Virus record (IMG/VR): IMGVR_UViG_3300037264_000731
Location: 1 to 28,062 of that record
From: a virus
Direction: 5' to 3' (one strand)
Length of the DNA: 28,062 nt
A model generated the notes under the pieces. That model saw only the letters and a program-made list of their open reading frames with translations. It ran no database searches and was not told where the DNA came from. Below are positions 7,460 through 14,339 of this stretch, piece by piece. Each line of letters opens with the position of its first letter. Position 1 is the stretch's first letter. The position numbers were made by a program, and so were the translations under genes.

Positions 7460-8434
7460 CTAACTGCCCTCTCGGTAATGTTCAGCACTGATTACGACGT
7501 ACAAGCGCACGTTGGTGTTGAACCAATACCCATCGCGTGCCTTCTTCAAGACGGTGTACCGCTCGCCGTCCCACACGAACTGGTCCCCGGCGTCAACCCG
7601 GATGCCAAAGCGATCAAGGTGCGACACCGGGACCGTGACGATGATGTCCCGGATTTCATCGAAGCCCCACTTCTTCAACTGGCGTTCCTTGGCGTCCCGT
7701 CGAATCTGCGACCGGAGCAAGTAGGGGCCGTCATATTTCTCGCGCCCGTTGACACTCTGTAAAGCCTTTCCGTGCGGCTGCGTCCACTTACCCGTCGCGG
7801 CCACGGTCTCCGGGACGCTCTCGCCCCACAGAGGATCGAACTTGGTCGTTCCCGGCTCGCCAGACAGGACGTTAGGGTTCACCACCAGACCCTCAAGCGC
7901 CGGGGTCGGGAGTTTCTTGAGTGGGTAGTATTCGATCTGCGGGCACTGGTGGGTGTAAAGGTCCTCGATCATCCGCACTTGATGCAGAAGGTCCTTGGAG
8001 TCTGGTTTCGGAAACTCGGTGTACTCAAGGACGCCGCCGGGAAGATACGGCTCGAACACCGATGCCGCGCCGGTGATGCACACGAGCACTTCCCACGTGG
8101 GGATGGAGATGGCAAGCAGGGTTGCGTCGACCGCCTGTGCCACGAGCCCGTACACTTGCCCCGGCACAAGCCCTGTGATGGTGAACGAGCGGCTTACACG
8201 GCCAAGATTGTCGGTCACGTCCGTCAGAACATCCGCGACGACGTAGTTCGTTGGTGCATACCCCACTTCATTGCGGAGCCTGAACCGAACGATCACGTCC
8301 GGGACGCCGGTCGGGACGCGCACAGTGCCGGTCACAGTCCCGGATGCGTTCGATTGAAACGTGAGAATCTCTGACGCTGTTGGGAGCGTCTCGGAGAAAC
8401 CCTCAACGAAAAGTTCCAGTGGGGTTGGGGGCAC
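7460..8434 (-). CDS. Probable neck or head-completion protein with Ig/Fn3-like N-terminus
   Basis: A 324-residue protein starting at GTG (8434) with AGGGAG as Shine-Dalgarno; the inverted repeat at 8445-8459 directly abuts that site. Residues about 30-120 look like a fibronectin-III or immunoglobulin-like domain (VTGTVRVPTGVPDVIVRFRL, then RSFTITGLVPGQVYGLVAQA). The C-terminal part (about 140-324) has YDGPYLLRSQIRRDAKERQ, then a conserved-looking GDQFVWDGERYTVLKKARDGYWFNTN region like small beta-barrel connector proteins. Its order after the capsid gene suggests a role in closing the head or joining the tail. Function is inferred from context; the domain reading is from sequence pattern only. 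Confidence 0.7.
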   Translation of the reverse strand: MPPTPLELFVEGFSETLPTASEILTFQSNASGTVTGTVRVPTGVPDVIVRFRLRNEVGYAPTNYVVADVLTDVTDNLGRVSRSFTITGLVPGQVYGLVAQAVDATLLAISIPTWEVLVCITGAASVFEPYLPGGVLEYTEFPKPDSKDLLHQVRMIEDLYTHQCPQIEYYPLKKLPTPALEGLVVNPNVLSGEPGTTKFDPLWGESVPETVAATGKWTQPHGKALQSVNGREKYDGPYLLRSQIRRDAKERQLKKWGFDEIRDIIVTVPVSHLDRFGIRVDAGDQFVWDGERYTVLKKARDGYWFNTNVRLYVVISAEHYREGS

Positions 8435-8444
8435 GCGTTACTCC

Positions 8445-8459
8445 CTGACTGTGTGTCAA
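8445..8459. repeat. Inverted repeat, operator-like site 6
   Basis: CTGAC-TGTGT-GTCAA. It contains the TGA stop of the 183-aa gene's reading frame and abuts the AGGGAG ribosome site of the 324-aa gene. Confidence 0.85.
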
Positions 8460-9007
8460 CGACCCCGTAGCGGTGCCCCGATTCGCCGAAGTGACTCGGA
8501 CCGGATGTCCCGCTGGATCAGACGGCGAAGGTCCACAGCGCGACCCCGCATAGCGTCAAGGTGAATCTTCCAGTGCGGACGCGGCGGAATCTTCATCTTC
8601 CGCGAGCCCTTCTCTTGCACGAGCGCGACCTTATAGAGCGGGTACGGCACGACATGGTTGTCGAGGTCCCGCGCCAGACTCAGGCGATGGAACCCGACAT
8701 GGATCGTAGTCTGGAACCGGCTGTCACGACGCTCGAACACGTCGATCTTGCGGAGCATATGCCCGGTGGCGATCATCACGCGCCGGTCCGCCCGCTTGGA
8801 AACTTTGCGGCGATAATACCGGGGTGTCAGAGGATGGATGTCGAATGAACGGAACCGCTGGCCCTTCACTTCATTGACGAAACGATCACGCTCCACGTGC
8901 GCCCATGCGAGCACGCGCCCGTGCGTAACGTCGACCGCGATCTCGCCCACCTTCTGCAAGATTCGCGGCACGTTTGGAATATGCGGCTGTTTGAACGTGA
9001 TCGGCAT
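8456..9007 (-). CDS. Tail-completion / HK97 gp10-like protein (putative)
   Basis: A basic protein of 183 residues. The layout resembles HK97 gp10 and Mu gpG-like tail-completion proteins: LTPRYYRRK...ADRRVMIATGHMLRKI (about 60-88), a short beta pair, a YPLYKVALVQEKGS segment, then IPPRPHWKIHLDAMRG near the C-terminus, where the family usually has PPRPFL. The match is from memory and modest. The ATG at 9007 has no strong Shine-Dalgarno and lies 12 bases after the previous stop, so coupling is likely. Its TGA stop (8458-8456) lies inside the inverted repeat at 8445-8459. Position between the 252-aa and 324-aa genes supports a head-tail joining role. Confidence 0.7.
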   Translation of the reverse strand: MPITFKQPHIPNVPRILQKVGEIAVDVTHGRVLAWAHVERDRFVNEVKGQRFRSFDIHPLTPRYYRRKVSKRADRRVMIATGHMLRKIDVFERRDSRFQTTIHVGFHRLSLARDLDNHVVPYPLYKVALVQEKGSRKMKIPPRPHWKIHLDAMRGRAVDLRRLIQRDIRSESLRRIGAPLRGR

Positions 9008-9019
9008 TCAGGGCAGTCA

Positions 9020-9778
9020 CTACTCAATTTCCGGGATAAGTGGGCGTCGACGTTTCTTGATCTCTTCCAGCAACAACGTGAGTTCTTCCTTGGCCTCGTC
9101 CTTCAACTCGCGACCGTCAGTCTCAGCCGATCCACCATCGGGTATCAGGATGCCGCCGAACTTGCTGCGCTTCCGGCCCACGATCTGTTTCGCCAGTGCC
9201 GTCGTGTGGCGCATGAACCAGTCAACGTCACTAGACGGGATCATCAGCAATCCCGTCGCGGCATCGGTGTCAGGCGTGTAGTGGAACGTGTACGTGTACA
9301 TGCAGTGGTACGGGGAAGCGATGTCAATGTACAGCACCACGATCCCGTTCTCGACTCGCGCACTCCATTCGGGTTCCACGGACCCGATCCGGCGATACAT
9401 CTCTATGCTCTGGCGACGCTGGTCGTACTCCCCGAACGTGTCGCCCTGTGGGGTCAGGCCAAGCGCGTTGTAGTAGAAAGGGTCAAAGGGGTCGCCGGTG
9501 AAGTTCGTCTTTTCGACGAATCCAACTGCCACGACCCCTTGGATACCCTTGTGATCTGCCGCCGCGAGTTCATACCGCTTCTGTTCCGAAACCACACTTA
9601 GGCTCTTGTGGCCCCGACCGGGACGGTTGCGGTTATAAATGCGAACCGTGTCCTTGATGCACTTCTCAACGTCAGCTTCATCCAACTCAACGTCAAGGCT
9701 GGTCCCGCCGAGACCGACGAGAATCTCTTCCTTGATGTTGTCGAACGCGAGTTCGGTGTTTCCGACGCTTTCAGGCAT
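9020..9778 (-). CDS. Probable neck / head-tail connector protein (252 aa)
   Basis: Residues 8-60 are a helical region with NIKEEILVGLGGTSLDVEL, then DVEKCIKDTVRIYNRNRP. Residues about 65-175 are mixed and rich in Tyr, and 215-250 form a charged helix ending in a basic stretch. Similar outlines occur in neck proteins of large myoviruses, but I cannot name a family. The ATG at 9778 is preceded by GGAG seven bases upstream, and that GGAG lies inside the inverted repeat at 9780-9794, so anything bound there as RNA or DNA would affect expression of this gene. It is second in the group following the capsid gene, the usual place for adaptor or neck genes. Confidence 0.7.
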   Translation of the reverse strand: MPESVGNTELAFDNIKEEILVGLGGTSLDVELDEADVEKCIKDTVRIYNRNRPGRGHKSLSVVSEQKRYELAAADHKGIQGVVAVGFVEKTNFTGDPFDPFYYNALGLTPQGDTFGEYDQRRQSIEMYRRIGSVEPEWSARVENGIVVLYIDIASPYHCMYTYTFHYTPDTDAATGLLMIPSSDVDWFMRHTTALAKQIVGRKRSKFGGILIPDGGSAETDGRELKDEAKEELTLLLEEIKKRRRPLIPEIE

Positions 9779-9779
9779 C

Positions 9780-9794
9780 TTGACACTCCGTCAA
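9780..9794. repeat. Inverted repeat, operator-like site 7
   Basis: TTGAC-ACTCC-GTCAA in a 20-base gap. On the minus strand its core is GGAGT, which supplies the Shine-Dalgarno of the 252-aa gene. Confidence 0.88.
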
Positions 9795-9798
9795 CTAC

Positions 9799-10422
9799 TT
9801 AGTCCGAGAATAGCGCGGCCTCAAGTCGCTTGAGCAACTCTTTGGGCGTGCCTTTAGAGTCAATCTTGTTGGCCTTTGCGAGTTCGATCAGATCGTTCTT
9901 CTTCATAGACCGAAGCTCGTCAAGAGTGATCTCAACCTCTTCGTCAGCGTCGTCAGAGTCCGCTTCATCCGGATCGCTCTTGTCGGCCTCATCGGAATCA
10001 TTGTCCTCGACAGTGTCAGGCTTTTTCGTGTCGACAGGATTGGGCTTGGGCGGTTCCACGGGTTTAGCTGGCTTGCCCACTGGCGCAACCGGCGTAGCAA
10101 CCGTCTCAGCCTTCTTGGCTTCGGCGCGAAACGAATCTGGACTCTGCCCACCTTCCACAGCGGATTGAGCCGCCTTGTCGCGTCGAACCATCTTGGACGA
10201 GAAGCCGTCCTCGTCGCTGTCCGGGTACACGCTCAGAGGGCCGTAGGGCGCTTTGAACATTGCCCAATGGGTTCCTTCCAGAACGTAAACCCCGGCCCCT
10301 TGCTGGTGCCGAAGGTGGAACGGTCCGACGCCGACGTTGCGCTTGTTCTCGTCGAACACGGTGACGGTCGACGGTTGCAAGTTCACGAATCGAAGCGGCG
10401 GTACTGCTTGCGTTGCTGCCAT
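9799..10422 (-). CDS. Head-associated protein with acidic linker and SAP/Rho-N-like C-terminus
   Basis: A 207-residue protein in three parts. Residues 8-68 form a small beta domain. Residues about 105-164 are a linker, first Pro/Lys-rich, then strongly acidic (about 138-164, mainly Asp and Glu). Residues 165-204 form a helix-turn-helix with the spacing of SAP or Rho-N modules (TLDELRSMKKNDLIELAKAN, then GTPKELLKRLEAAL), which bind nucleic acid. The ATG at 10422 has AAAGGG seven bases upstream. It follows the capsid gene and its terminator and has a 178-base leader holding an inverted repeat. It may be a capsid protein touching packaged DNA or an assembly factor; this is inference. Confidence 0.72.
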   Translation of the reverse strand: MAATQAVPPLRFVNLQPSTVTVFDENKRNVGVGPFHLRHQQGAGVYVLEGTHWAMFKAPYGPLSVYPDSDEDGFSSKMVRRDKAAQSAVEGGQSPDSFRAEAKKAETVATPVAPVGKPAKPVEPPKPNPVDTKKPDTVEDNDSDEADKSDPDEADSDDADEEVEITLDELRSMKKNDLIELAKANKIDSKGTPKELLKRLEAALFSD

Positions 10423-10515
10423 GTTGTAACCCTTTCAGTTATGGGAACGATGATCCCTAGACGTGAGAGCCATTCTAACAACCCGGCACACGGGCGCAAA
10501 GCATTCAACTACGCT

Positions 10516-10530
10516 CTGACGGTGTGTCAA
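10516..10530. repeat. Inverted repeat, operator-like site 8
   Basis: CTGAC-GGTGT-GTCAA in the leader between the capsid terminator and the 207-aa gene. Confidence 0.85.
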
Positions 10531-10542
10531 ACCAGTAAATGA

Positions 10543-10572
10543 AACAGGGGGAGCGTGCTCGCTCCCCCTGTT
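10543..10572 (-). terminator. Strong hairpin terminator after the major capsid gene
   Basis: A perfect 13-bp stem (10543-10555 with 10560-10572) rich in G-C pairs, with a four-base loop. On the minus strand the stem ends in CTGTT and runs into TCATTT, a weak U-rich tract. It starts 29 bases after the capsid stop codon, so it fits transcription termination or stabilisation of the capsid message. Confidence 0.8.
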
Positions 10573-10600
10573 GGGTTGTACAGTTGAACCACCACTCCGA

Positions 10601-12106
10601 TTACGGGAGCAGCGAGATTCGGGCGTACATGTCCTTGTTGACCATCTTGGTCGCATAGCGAGTCGCCATGCCCTTCTGTGCCACCATGTCGGCCAGCACA
10701 GTCGTGTCGGTGGTGTAGAGCAGTTGGTAAGGCGAGTAAACAAAACCCGCTTCCCAAAAGTTGCTGCCCTTGAAGCCCATGAGGATGTTGCCATCCGCTG
10801 TGGCTCCGGGTTCCTTGTCGAGATGGATGTCCTTGTACACGCGGTAGCGGTTCATCAGCGTGCCGATGAAGTGGACACCCTGCACGTTCGCCGGGCGCGG
10901 GGCCGGGACAAACATGCCGCCGGGGAGCGACTCGATGAGGTTCGCGGCACCTTCGTCGACCACGAGCCAGTTGCCGTAACCCTTCTGCGTCCGACGCCAG
11001 ATTGAGTTGTCGGCAGCGCGAAGGTTGTAGATGAAGTCGCGGAAGTGTTCCTGCTGGCTGTACTCAATCGGCCCGGTGATTGCGAACGTCGACGCCACGG
11101 GAGCGACCGACCAGATTTCGGAGATGATCTGGCGGGCGATCTCGAAGTTCAACTGTTCGGCTGCGCCCTGAACCAACTGCGGTTCGAGGGAGACGCCGAA
11201 CTCCGCGAATACGTCCTGCGAGGCTTCCAGCGTGTAGTTCACACGCAAGGCGCGACGCTCGGTCTCGACCGTGCTCGTGGTGATCTTCACGTCGACCTGT
11301 GCCAGATCGGATGACCCTTCCGAGTCCCACCGATACGTGGCGCGGTTGGTCGTGGCGGTCGTGAAGGTGTCACCCGCGAGGGTGATGCTCCATGCGCCGC
11401 TGACGTAGTTGATGCTGGACGAGGCGACAGTGCCCGTTGCACCGGCGGGGATGATGAATCCGCCGTTGCCGTTGTCGACGAACACCAGCGCACCGTCCGC
11501 CGTGGTCGTGAGCGTCAGCTTGACAGTCGCGGGGCGAACGCCGCCGCCGCTGCTGAACTCAAGCGTGCCGCTGACCGTGGCACCCGGAGCACCGAGAGCC
11601 GCGATTGCTTCCTTCTCGACCACTTCGTTCGAGAAGTTGAAGCCGCTGTCCTGTTTGCCGACGTTGGCGTCGAACAGCTTGGAGCCCTTGGAGTAGCGGC
11701 CCTTGCCGCGACCCACGATCCAGTCCCAATAGACAACCGTGGCGACACGGCGAGTCGTGGGCTGGACGCTGACCAACTCGTTGACCGGGTTGGACGGGAA
11801 GCTGGCGCGGATGATCGGGAACAAGTAATCGGACCAGCCACCGACCAGTGCGGCGCGGGTGGTTTCGTCGATCACGAAGTTGCCGTTGCTGTCCTTGCGA
11901 GCGCGAGCGACTTGCGCCATCCAACGCTTGCTGTTTTCCATCAGCAACGCGGTGCAGGCGCGAAGGTAGTCGTCCGGAATACGCATGTCCACGATTTCGG
12001 TTTCCTCGAAAAACTCGCGGAAGCCGCCTTCGGACTCAGGAGTCTCGGACAGGCGCAAGCCTGCCTCGATCACTCCCTGATAGATGCCTTGATTGGCGAG
12101 AATCAT
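10601..12106 (-). CDS. Major capsid protein (T4 gp23-like)
   Basis: A 501-residue shell protein. The HK97-fold gp23 pattern is visible: DDYLRACTALLMENSKRWM near the N-terminus (45-63), WSDYLFPIIRASFPSNPVNELVSVQP (91-116), ERRALRVNYTLEASQDVFAEFG (283-304), then LNFEIARQIISEI (319-331). The C-terminal part has GNWLVVDEGAANLIESLP, YRVYKD and the hallmark GFVYSPYQLLYTTDT (454-468). Residues about 160-275 are a Gly/Thr-rich beta stretch, probably an insertion or surface domain. The ATG at 12106 has a strong AGGGGAA Shine-Dalgarno. The gene is followed by a 13-bp hairpin terminator at 10543-10572, as expected for a heavily expressed gene, and lies just downstream of the protease-scaffold gene. Confidence 0.93.
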   Translation of the reverse strand: MILANQGIYQGVIEAGLRLSETPESEGGFREFFEETEIVDMRIPDDYLRACTALLMENSKRWMAQVARARKDSNGNFVIDETTRAALVGGWSDYLFPIIRASFPSNPVNELVSVQPTTRRVATVVYWDWIVGRGKGRYSKGSKLFDANVGKQDSGFNFSNEVVEKEAIAALGAPGATVSGTLEFSSGGGVRPATVKLTLTTTADGALVFVDNGNGGFIIPAGATGTVASSSINYVSGAWSITLAGDTFTTATTNRATYRWDSEGSSDLAQVDVKITTSTVETERRALRVNYTLEASQDVFAEFGVSLEPQLVQGAAEQLNFEIARQIISEIWSVAPVASTFAITGPIEYSQQEHFRDFIYNLRAADNSIWRRTQKGYGNWLVVDEGAANLIESLPGGMFVPAPRPANVQGVHFIGTLMNRYRVYKDIHLDKEPGATADGNILMGFKGSNFWEAGFVYSPYQLLYTTDTTVLADMVAQKGMATRYATKMVNKDMYARISLLP

Positions 12107-12132
12107 GTTTGGTTCCCCTGAAAAGTTCGATT

Positions 12133-12161
12133 GGTACTTGCTCGTAGTCTACGAGGGTACC
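12133..12161. repeat. Nested palindrome in the capsid gene leader
   Basis: CTCGTAG-T-CTACGAG (12141-12155) is flanked by GGTAC (12133-12137) and GTACC (12157-12161), giving a two-step hairpin. It contains the TAG stop of the protease-scaffold gene and lies 35-43 bases upstream of the capsid ATG. It could be an RNA stem, processing site or protein site between the two genes. A T6 run follows on the plus strand, but no plus-strand gene precedes it. Confidence 0.6.
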
Positions 12162-13756
12162 TTTTTTGTTCCTGCCGACAATGCTTGAGCCGCCAATTTC
12201 GCACCATGCGAAGCGGGGGCTGATTTTGTCTGCTTGTGTGCGGACCCTTCCGACTCCACAAGCATCCCGACTGGCAGACTGGTTCGGGACACAACGGGGA
12301 ACGAACGGGCGTTGGATTCAACATCCGCACGCTTACGTTCGGCTATCGTGGTAATAAGCCGGTCAATATGCGACCGCGCTTCTGACGGTGTGTCAGACCG
12401 TTCAAGCAAGTCCCGGTACTCCCCTAACTCCGGAACTTCCGTGACCGCCTCATCGATCACTGCCCCGACCTTATCCTCAACTTCCTGTTGAGACTGTTCG
12501 GCAAGCAGAAACTCGCTGAGTGACAACCGCGTTTCCAAGTCGTTCCTGCTGGTCTCCGACTCCGCAAGCTCGGTTTCGAGCGTGAGTAGTCGTGACCGAA
12601 GCCCCTCGTTCTCTTCCACGAGTGACTCACTCCGGGCACGTTCGGTCTCGGCCTCTTCGACCGCTGCGACCATACGACGCCGGATGCTATCCACGTGCGC
12701 CCGCGTACGCTCTTCGGTGTCCCGCTCGGCTGTATCGACTGCCTCAGTCAGAACCGCGTCAACATGCGAATCGCTGGTCGATTCACGCAACTTGTGGGCA
12801 AGCCACTTCGACATCGCGTTCCGTTGCTCGTTCGAGACAACATTCGCGCCTGTCGACCGGCCCGCCTTCAAGAACATGACCACCAATTCCTTCGCGTAGT
12901 CGAGACGTTCAGACTCGGTCAGTTCGTCAACATTGACCTCGCTGAGACGCGAGGCTTCGGACAGGAAGTCCGCAACCTCTTCCGTCACGTTCGCTGACAC
13001 TGTGTCAGGCGACTCGGACCCTTCTTTCGTGGAGTCGTTCACTTTCTTGACCGGGGTTGGATACGCCCCCGGCGTTGACGGGTTCATCACCGCGTCGAAA
13101 GTGACGAGCACGAAATCCTCTTCATTGACATTCCCGTCTGACCGGATCGTACCGGACCCACGGGAACTCACGCCCCACCGGACACCCTTGCGGGTGAACT
13201 CTTGCAGGATATGGCCGTTGGGTGTGTCGAGAAGTTCACTCTTGCCCCATACTACGCCATCTTCGCGAAGTTTCAGGGCTGTGTTGAGCAGAGCAACTTC
13301 CTTGCCGTGCGTGCGACCGTCCGCCGGGTGCTCCAAGTGGCCGACCATGCCGCGTTCCTTCACGGATTGCTGCACGGCGGACTTCTGATCGGCGATCAGG
13401 CGCTCCCACAGCTTGCGGCTGTAGGTGCGCTGGTTGGCATTCTTCACGTCGCTGCGCTGGTACGGGCCTTCGACGTACATCGTACCGGCGGGCAGCTTGA
13501 CTTTGGTGGAATCGGGAAGTTCGCGCTCGATCAGATCAAGCTGATCGTAGTTTTCCACGATCTTCACTGACGTTGTGTCAAGCGACTCATTGAGATTGTT
13601 GGGTTTGCCGATGAAGAAGTAAGCGCGTTTACCCTTCTCAACGCTGCCTTCCATGACCGGCTGGATAACGTACGCGACTTCCGGGTACATGACGCATCCG
13701 TCGTGTCCCTTTGAGGGATCGTCGAGGATGCCTTCCATCAGCAACTTGCGCGACAT
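12149..13756 (-). CDS. Prohead protease fused to a scaffold-like coiled-coil tail
   Basis: A 535-residue protein. Residues about 88-235 match gp21-type prohead proteases: NANQRTYSRKLWERL (107-120), the likely catalytic His in GHLEHP (139-144), HILQEFTRKGVRWGVSSRGSG with the likely catalytic Ser at 197 or 198, and Asp221 in LVTFDAV. Residues about 240-535 are mostly Glu, Ala, Arg and Ser with a long predicted coiled coil (about 335-425), typical of internal scaffolding proteins, which are degraded during maturation. In T4 these are separate genes (21 and 22). The 88-residue N-terminal extension is unexplained. The ATG at 13756 follows AAGGGG. Three inverted repeats lie inside (12382, 12994, 13567). 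Its TAG stop lies in a 15-bp palindrome. Confidence 0.88.
   Translation of the reverse strand: MSRKLLMEGILDDPSKGHDGCVMYPEVAYVIQPVMEGSVEKGKRAYFFIGKPNNLNESLDTTSVKIVENYDQLDLIERELPDSTKVKLPAGTMYVEGPYQRSDVKNANQRTYSRKLWERLIADQKSAVQQSVKERGMVGHLEHPADGRTHGKEVALLNTALKLREDGVVWGKSELLDTPNGHILQEFTRKGVRWGVSSRGSGTIRSDGNVNEEDFVLVTFDAVMNPSTPGAYPTPVKKVNDSTKEGSESPDTVSANVTEEVADFLSEASRLSEVNVDELTESERLDYAKELVVMFLKAGRSTGANVVSNEQRNAMSKWLAHKLRESTSDSHVDAVLTEAVDTAERDTEERTRAHVDSIRRRMVAAVEEAETERARSESLVEENEGLRSRLLTLETELAESETSRNDLETRLSLSEFLLAEQSQQEVEDKVGAVIDEAVTEVPELGEYRDLLERSDTPSEARSHIDRLITTIAERKRADVESNARSFPVVSRTSLPVGMLVESEGSAHKQTKSAPASHGAKLAAQALSAGTKKVPS
12382..12396. repeat. Inverted repeat, operator-like site 9
   Basis: CTGAC-GGTGT-GTCAG with perfect arms, inside the scaffold part of the protease gene, reading SDTPS. 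Confidence 0.78.
12994..13008. repeat. Inverted repeat, operator-like site 10
   Basis: CTGAC-ACTGT-GTCAG with perfect arms; the palindrome extends into the core as CTGACAC/GTGTCAG. It reads PDTVS in the protease-scaffold gene. Confidence 0.8.
13567..13581. repeat. Inverted repeat, operator-like site 11
   Basis: CTGAC-GTTGT-GTCAA inside the protease gene, reading LDTTS. Confidence 0.75.
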
Positions 13757-13770
13757 GACTACCCCTTCAC

Positions 13771-14154
13771 TTACGGCAACGAGATCGGCAAGGTCTCACG
13801 TTCGTCCTGAAACAGATCAGGCGCTTTCGGGTTCCGGTCAAACAAGGCAATCGTCCGACCGTCTTTGAAGATTCCCTGTGCTGACCCGTACTCCCTAGCT
13901 AGGTCCAGCGTATCGCAAAGCATCTTCTTGTAACCCCACTGCTCGAAGTACGCCATGATCCCTTGGATGTCACTTCCGAGATCATAACTACTCTGGCGTA
14001 CATCGTCCACGTACATCGTGTATCGCGTCGAGTCCCGGTTATACGCAATCACTGCGAATGTTCCGGGGAGTTTCTTTGGCAATGGGGGGCGATCCCGCCG
14101 ACCCTTGCCGGGCAAGGCACCCGGTACGTCACTATCCTTTCGCGGCGGCATCAT
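13771..14154 (-). CDS. Hypothetical protein, 127 aa
   Basis: An unrecognised protein. Residues 1-30 are basic and Pro-rich; residues 32-120 look like a small alpha/beta domain with TFAVIAYNRDSTRYTMYVDD, then a helical DIQGIMAYFEQWGYKKMLCD and a strand near the end. I chose the ATG at 14154 because GGAG lies seven bases upstream; an upstream in-frame start at 14205 would add a Cys/His/Arg-rich stretch read from inside the zinc-ribbon gene and has no good ribosome site. A second ATG follows immediately. The gene overlaps the end of the zinc-ribbon gene by 23 bases. It precedes the protease gene by 14 bases, so it belongs to the head operon. Confidence 0.68.
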   Translation of the reverse strand: MMPPRKDSDVPGALPGKGRRDRPPLPKKLPGTFAVIAYNRDSTRYTMYVDDVRQSSYDLGSDIQGIMAYFEQWGYKKMLCDTLDLAREYGSAQGIFKDGRTIALFDRNPKAPDLFQDERETLPISLP

Positions 14155-14332
14155 CGTCGCGCTCCGGTGGTGTCGGCGCGGGCAATGACACACGGTCACG
14201 ACCACACACCGGGCAAGTGGAAGGATAACGACCGGGGTACACCGGCATGGGGAAGCCGCAATCCGGGCACGTGTCCCGGCTGCGCTGCTTATTCAGGGCA
14301 TTGACTACGCCCGCTGAGAAGGCTTCGTCCAC
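14132..14332 (-). CDS. Small zinc-ribbon protein, 66 aa
   Basis: A 66-residue protein with a clear zinc-ribbon pattern: Cys22-x2-Cys25-x14-Cys40-x2-Cys43 (CPDCG and CPVCG). The first 20 residues form a short helix and the end is Pro/Asp/Ala-rich. The start is GTG at 14332, seven bases after the TAA of the gene upstream, with GAGGG and AGTGAG upstream, so coupled translation is likely. Small zinc ribbons in phage head operons have no common role; they may bind nucleic acid or stabilise a complex. The two intact CxxC knuckles make a real gene more likely than a chance frame. Confidence 0.62.
   Translation of the reverse strand: MDEAFSAGVVNALNKQRSRDTCPDCGFPMPVYPGRYPSTCPVCGRDRVSLPAPTPPERDDDAAAKG
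14185..14199. repeat. Weaker inverted repeat, possible site 12
   Basis: ATGAC-ACACG-GTCAC. The inner TGAC/GTCA arms fit but the outer bases do not. It lies near the end of the zinc-ribbon gene, upstream of the start of the 127-aa gene. Confidence 0.45.
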
Positions 14333-14339
14333 GGCTCAC

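Noticed and set aside
12157-12170. Plus-strand terminator formed by the capsid-leader palindrome and the T6 run
   Set aside because: No plus-strand gene is convincing upstream of it, and the A6 on the coding strand is explained by Lys codons near the end of the protease-scaffold gene.
14155-14205. Upstream start at 14205 for the 127-aa gene
   Set aside because: The added residues are Cys/His/Arg-rich antisense-like sequence from the zinc-ribbon gene in another frame, without a Shine-Dalgarno; the ATG at 14154 has GGAG at good spacing.
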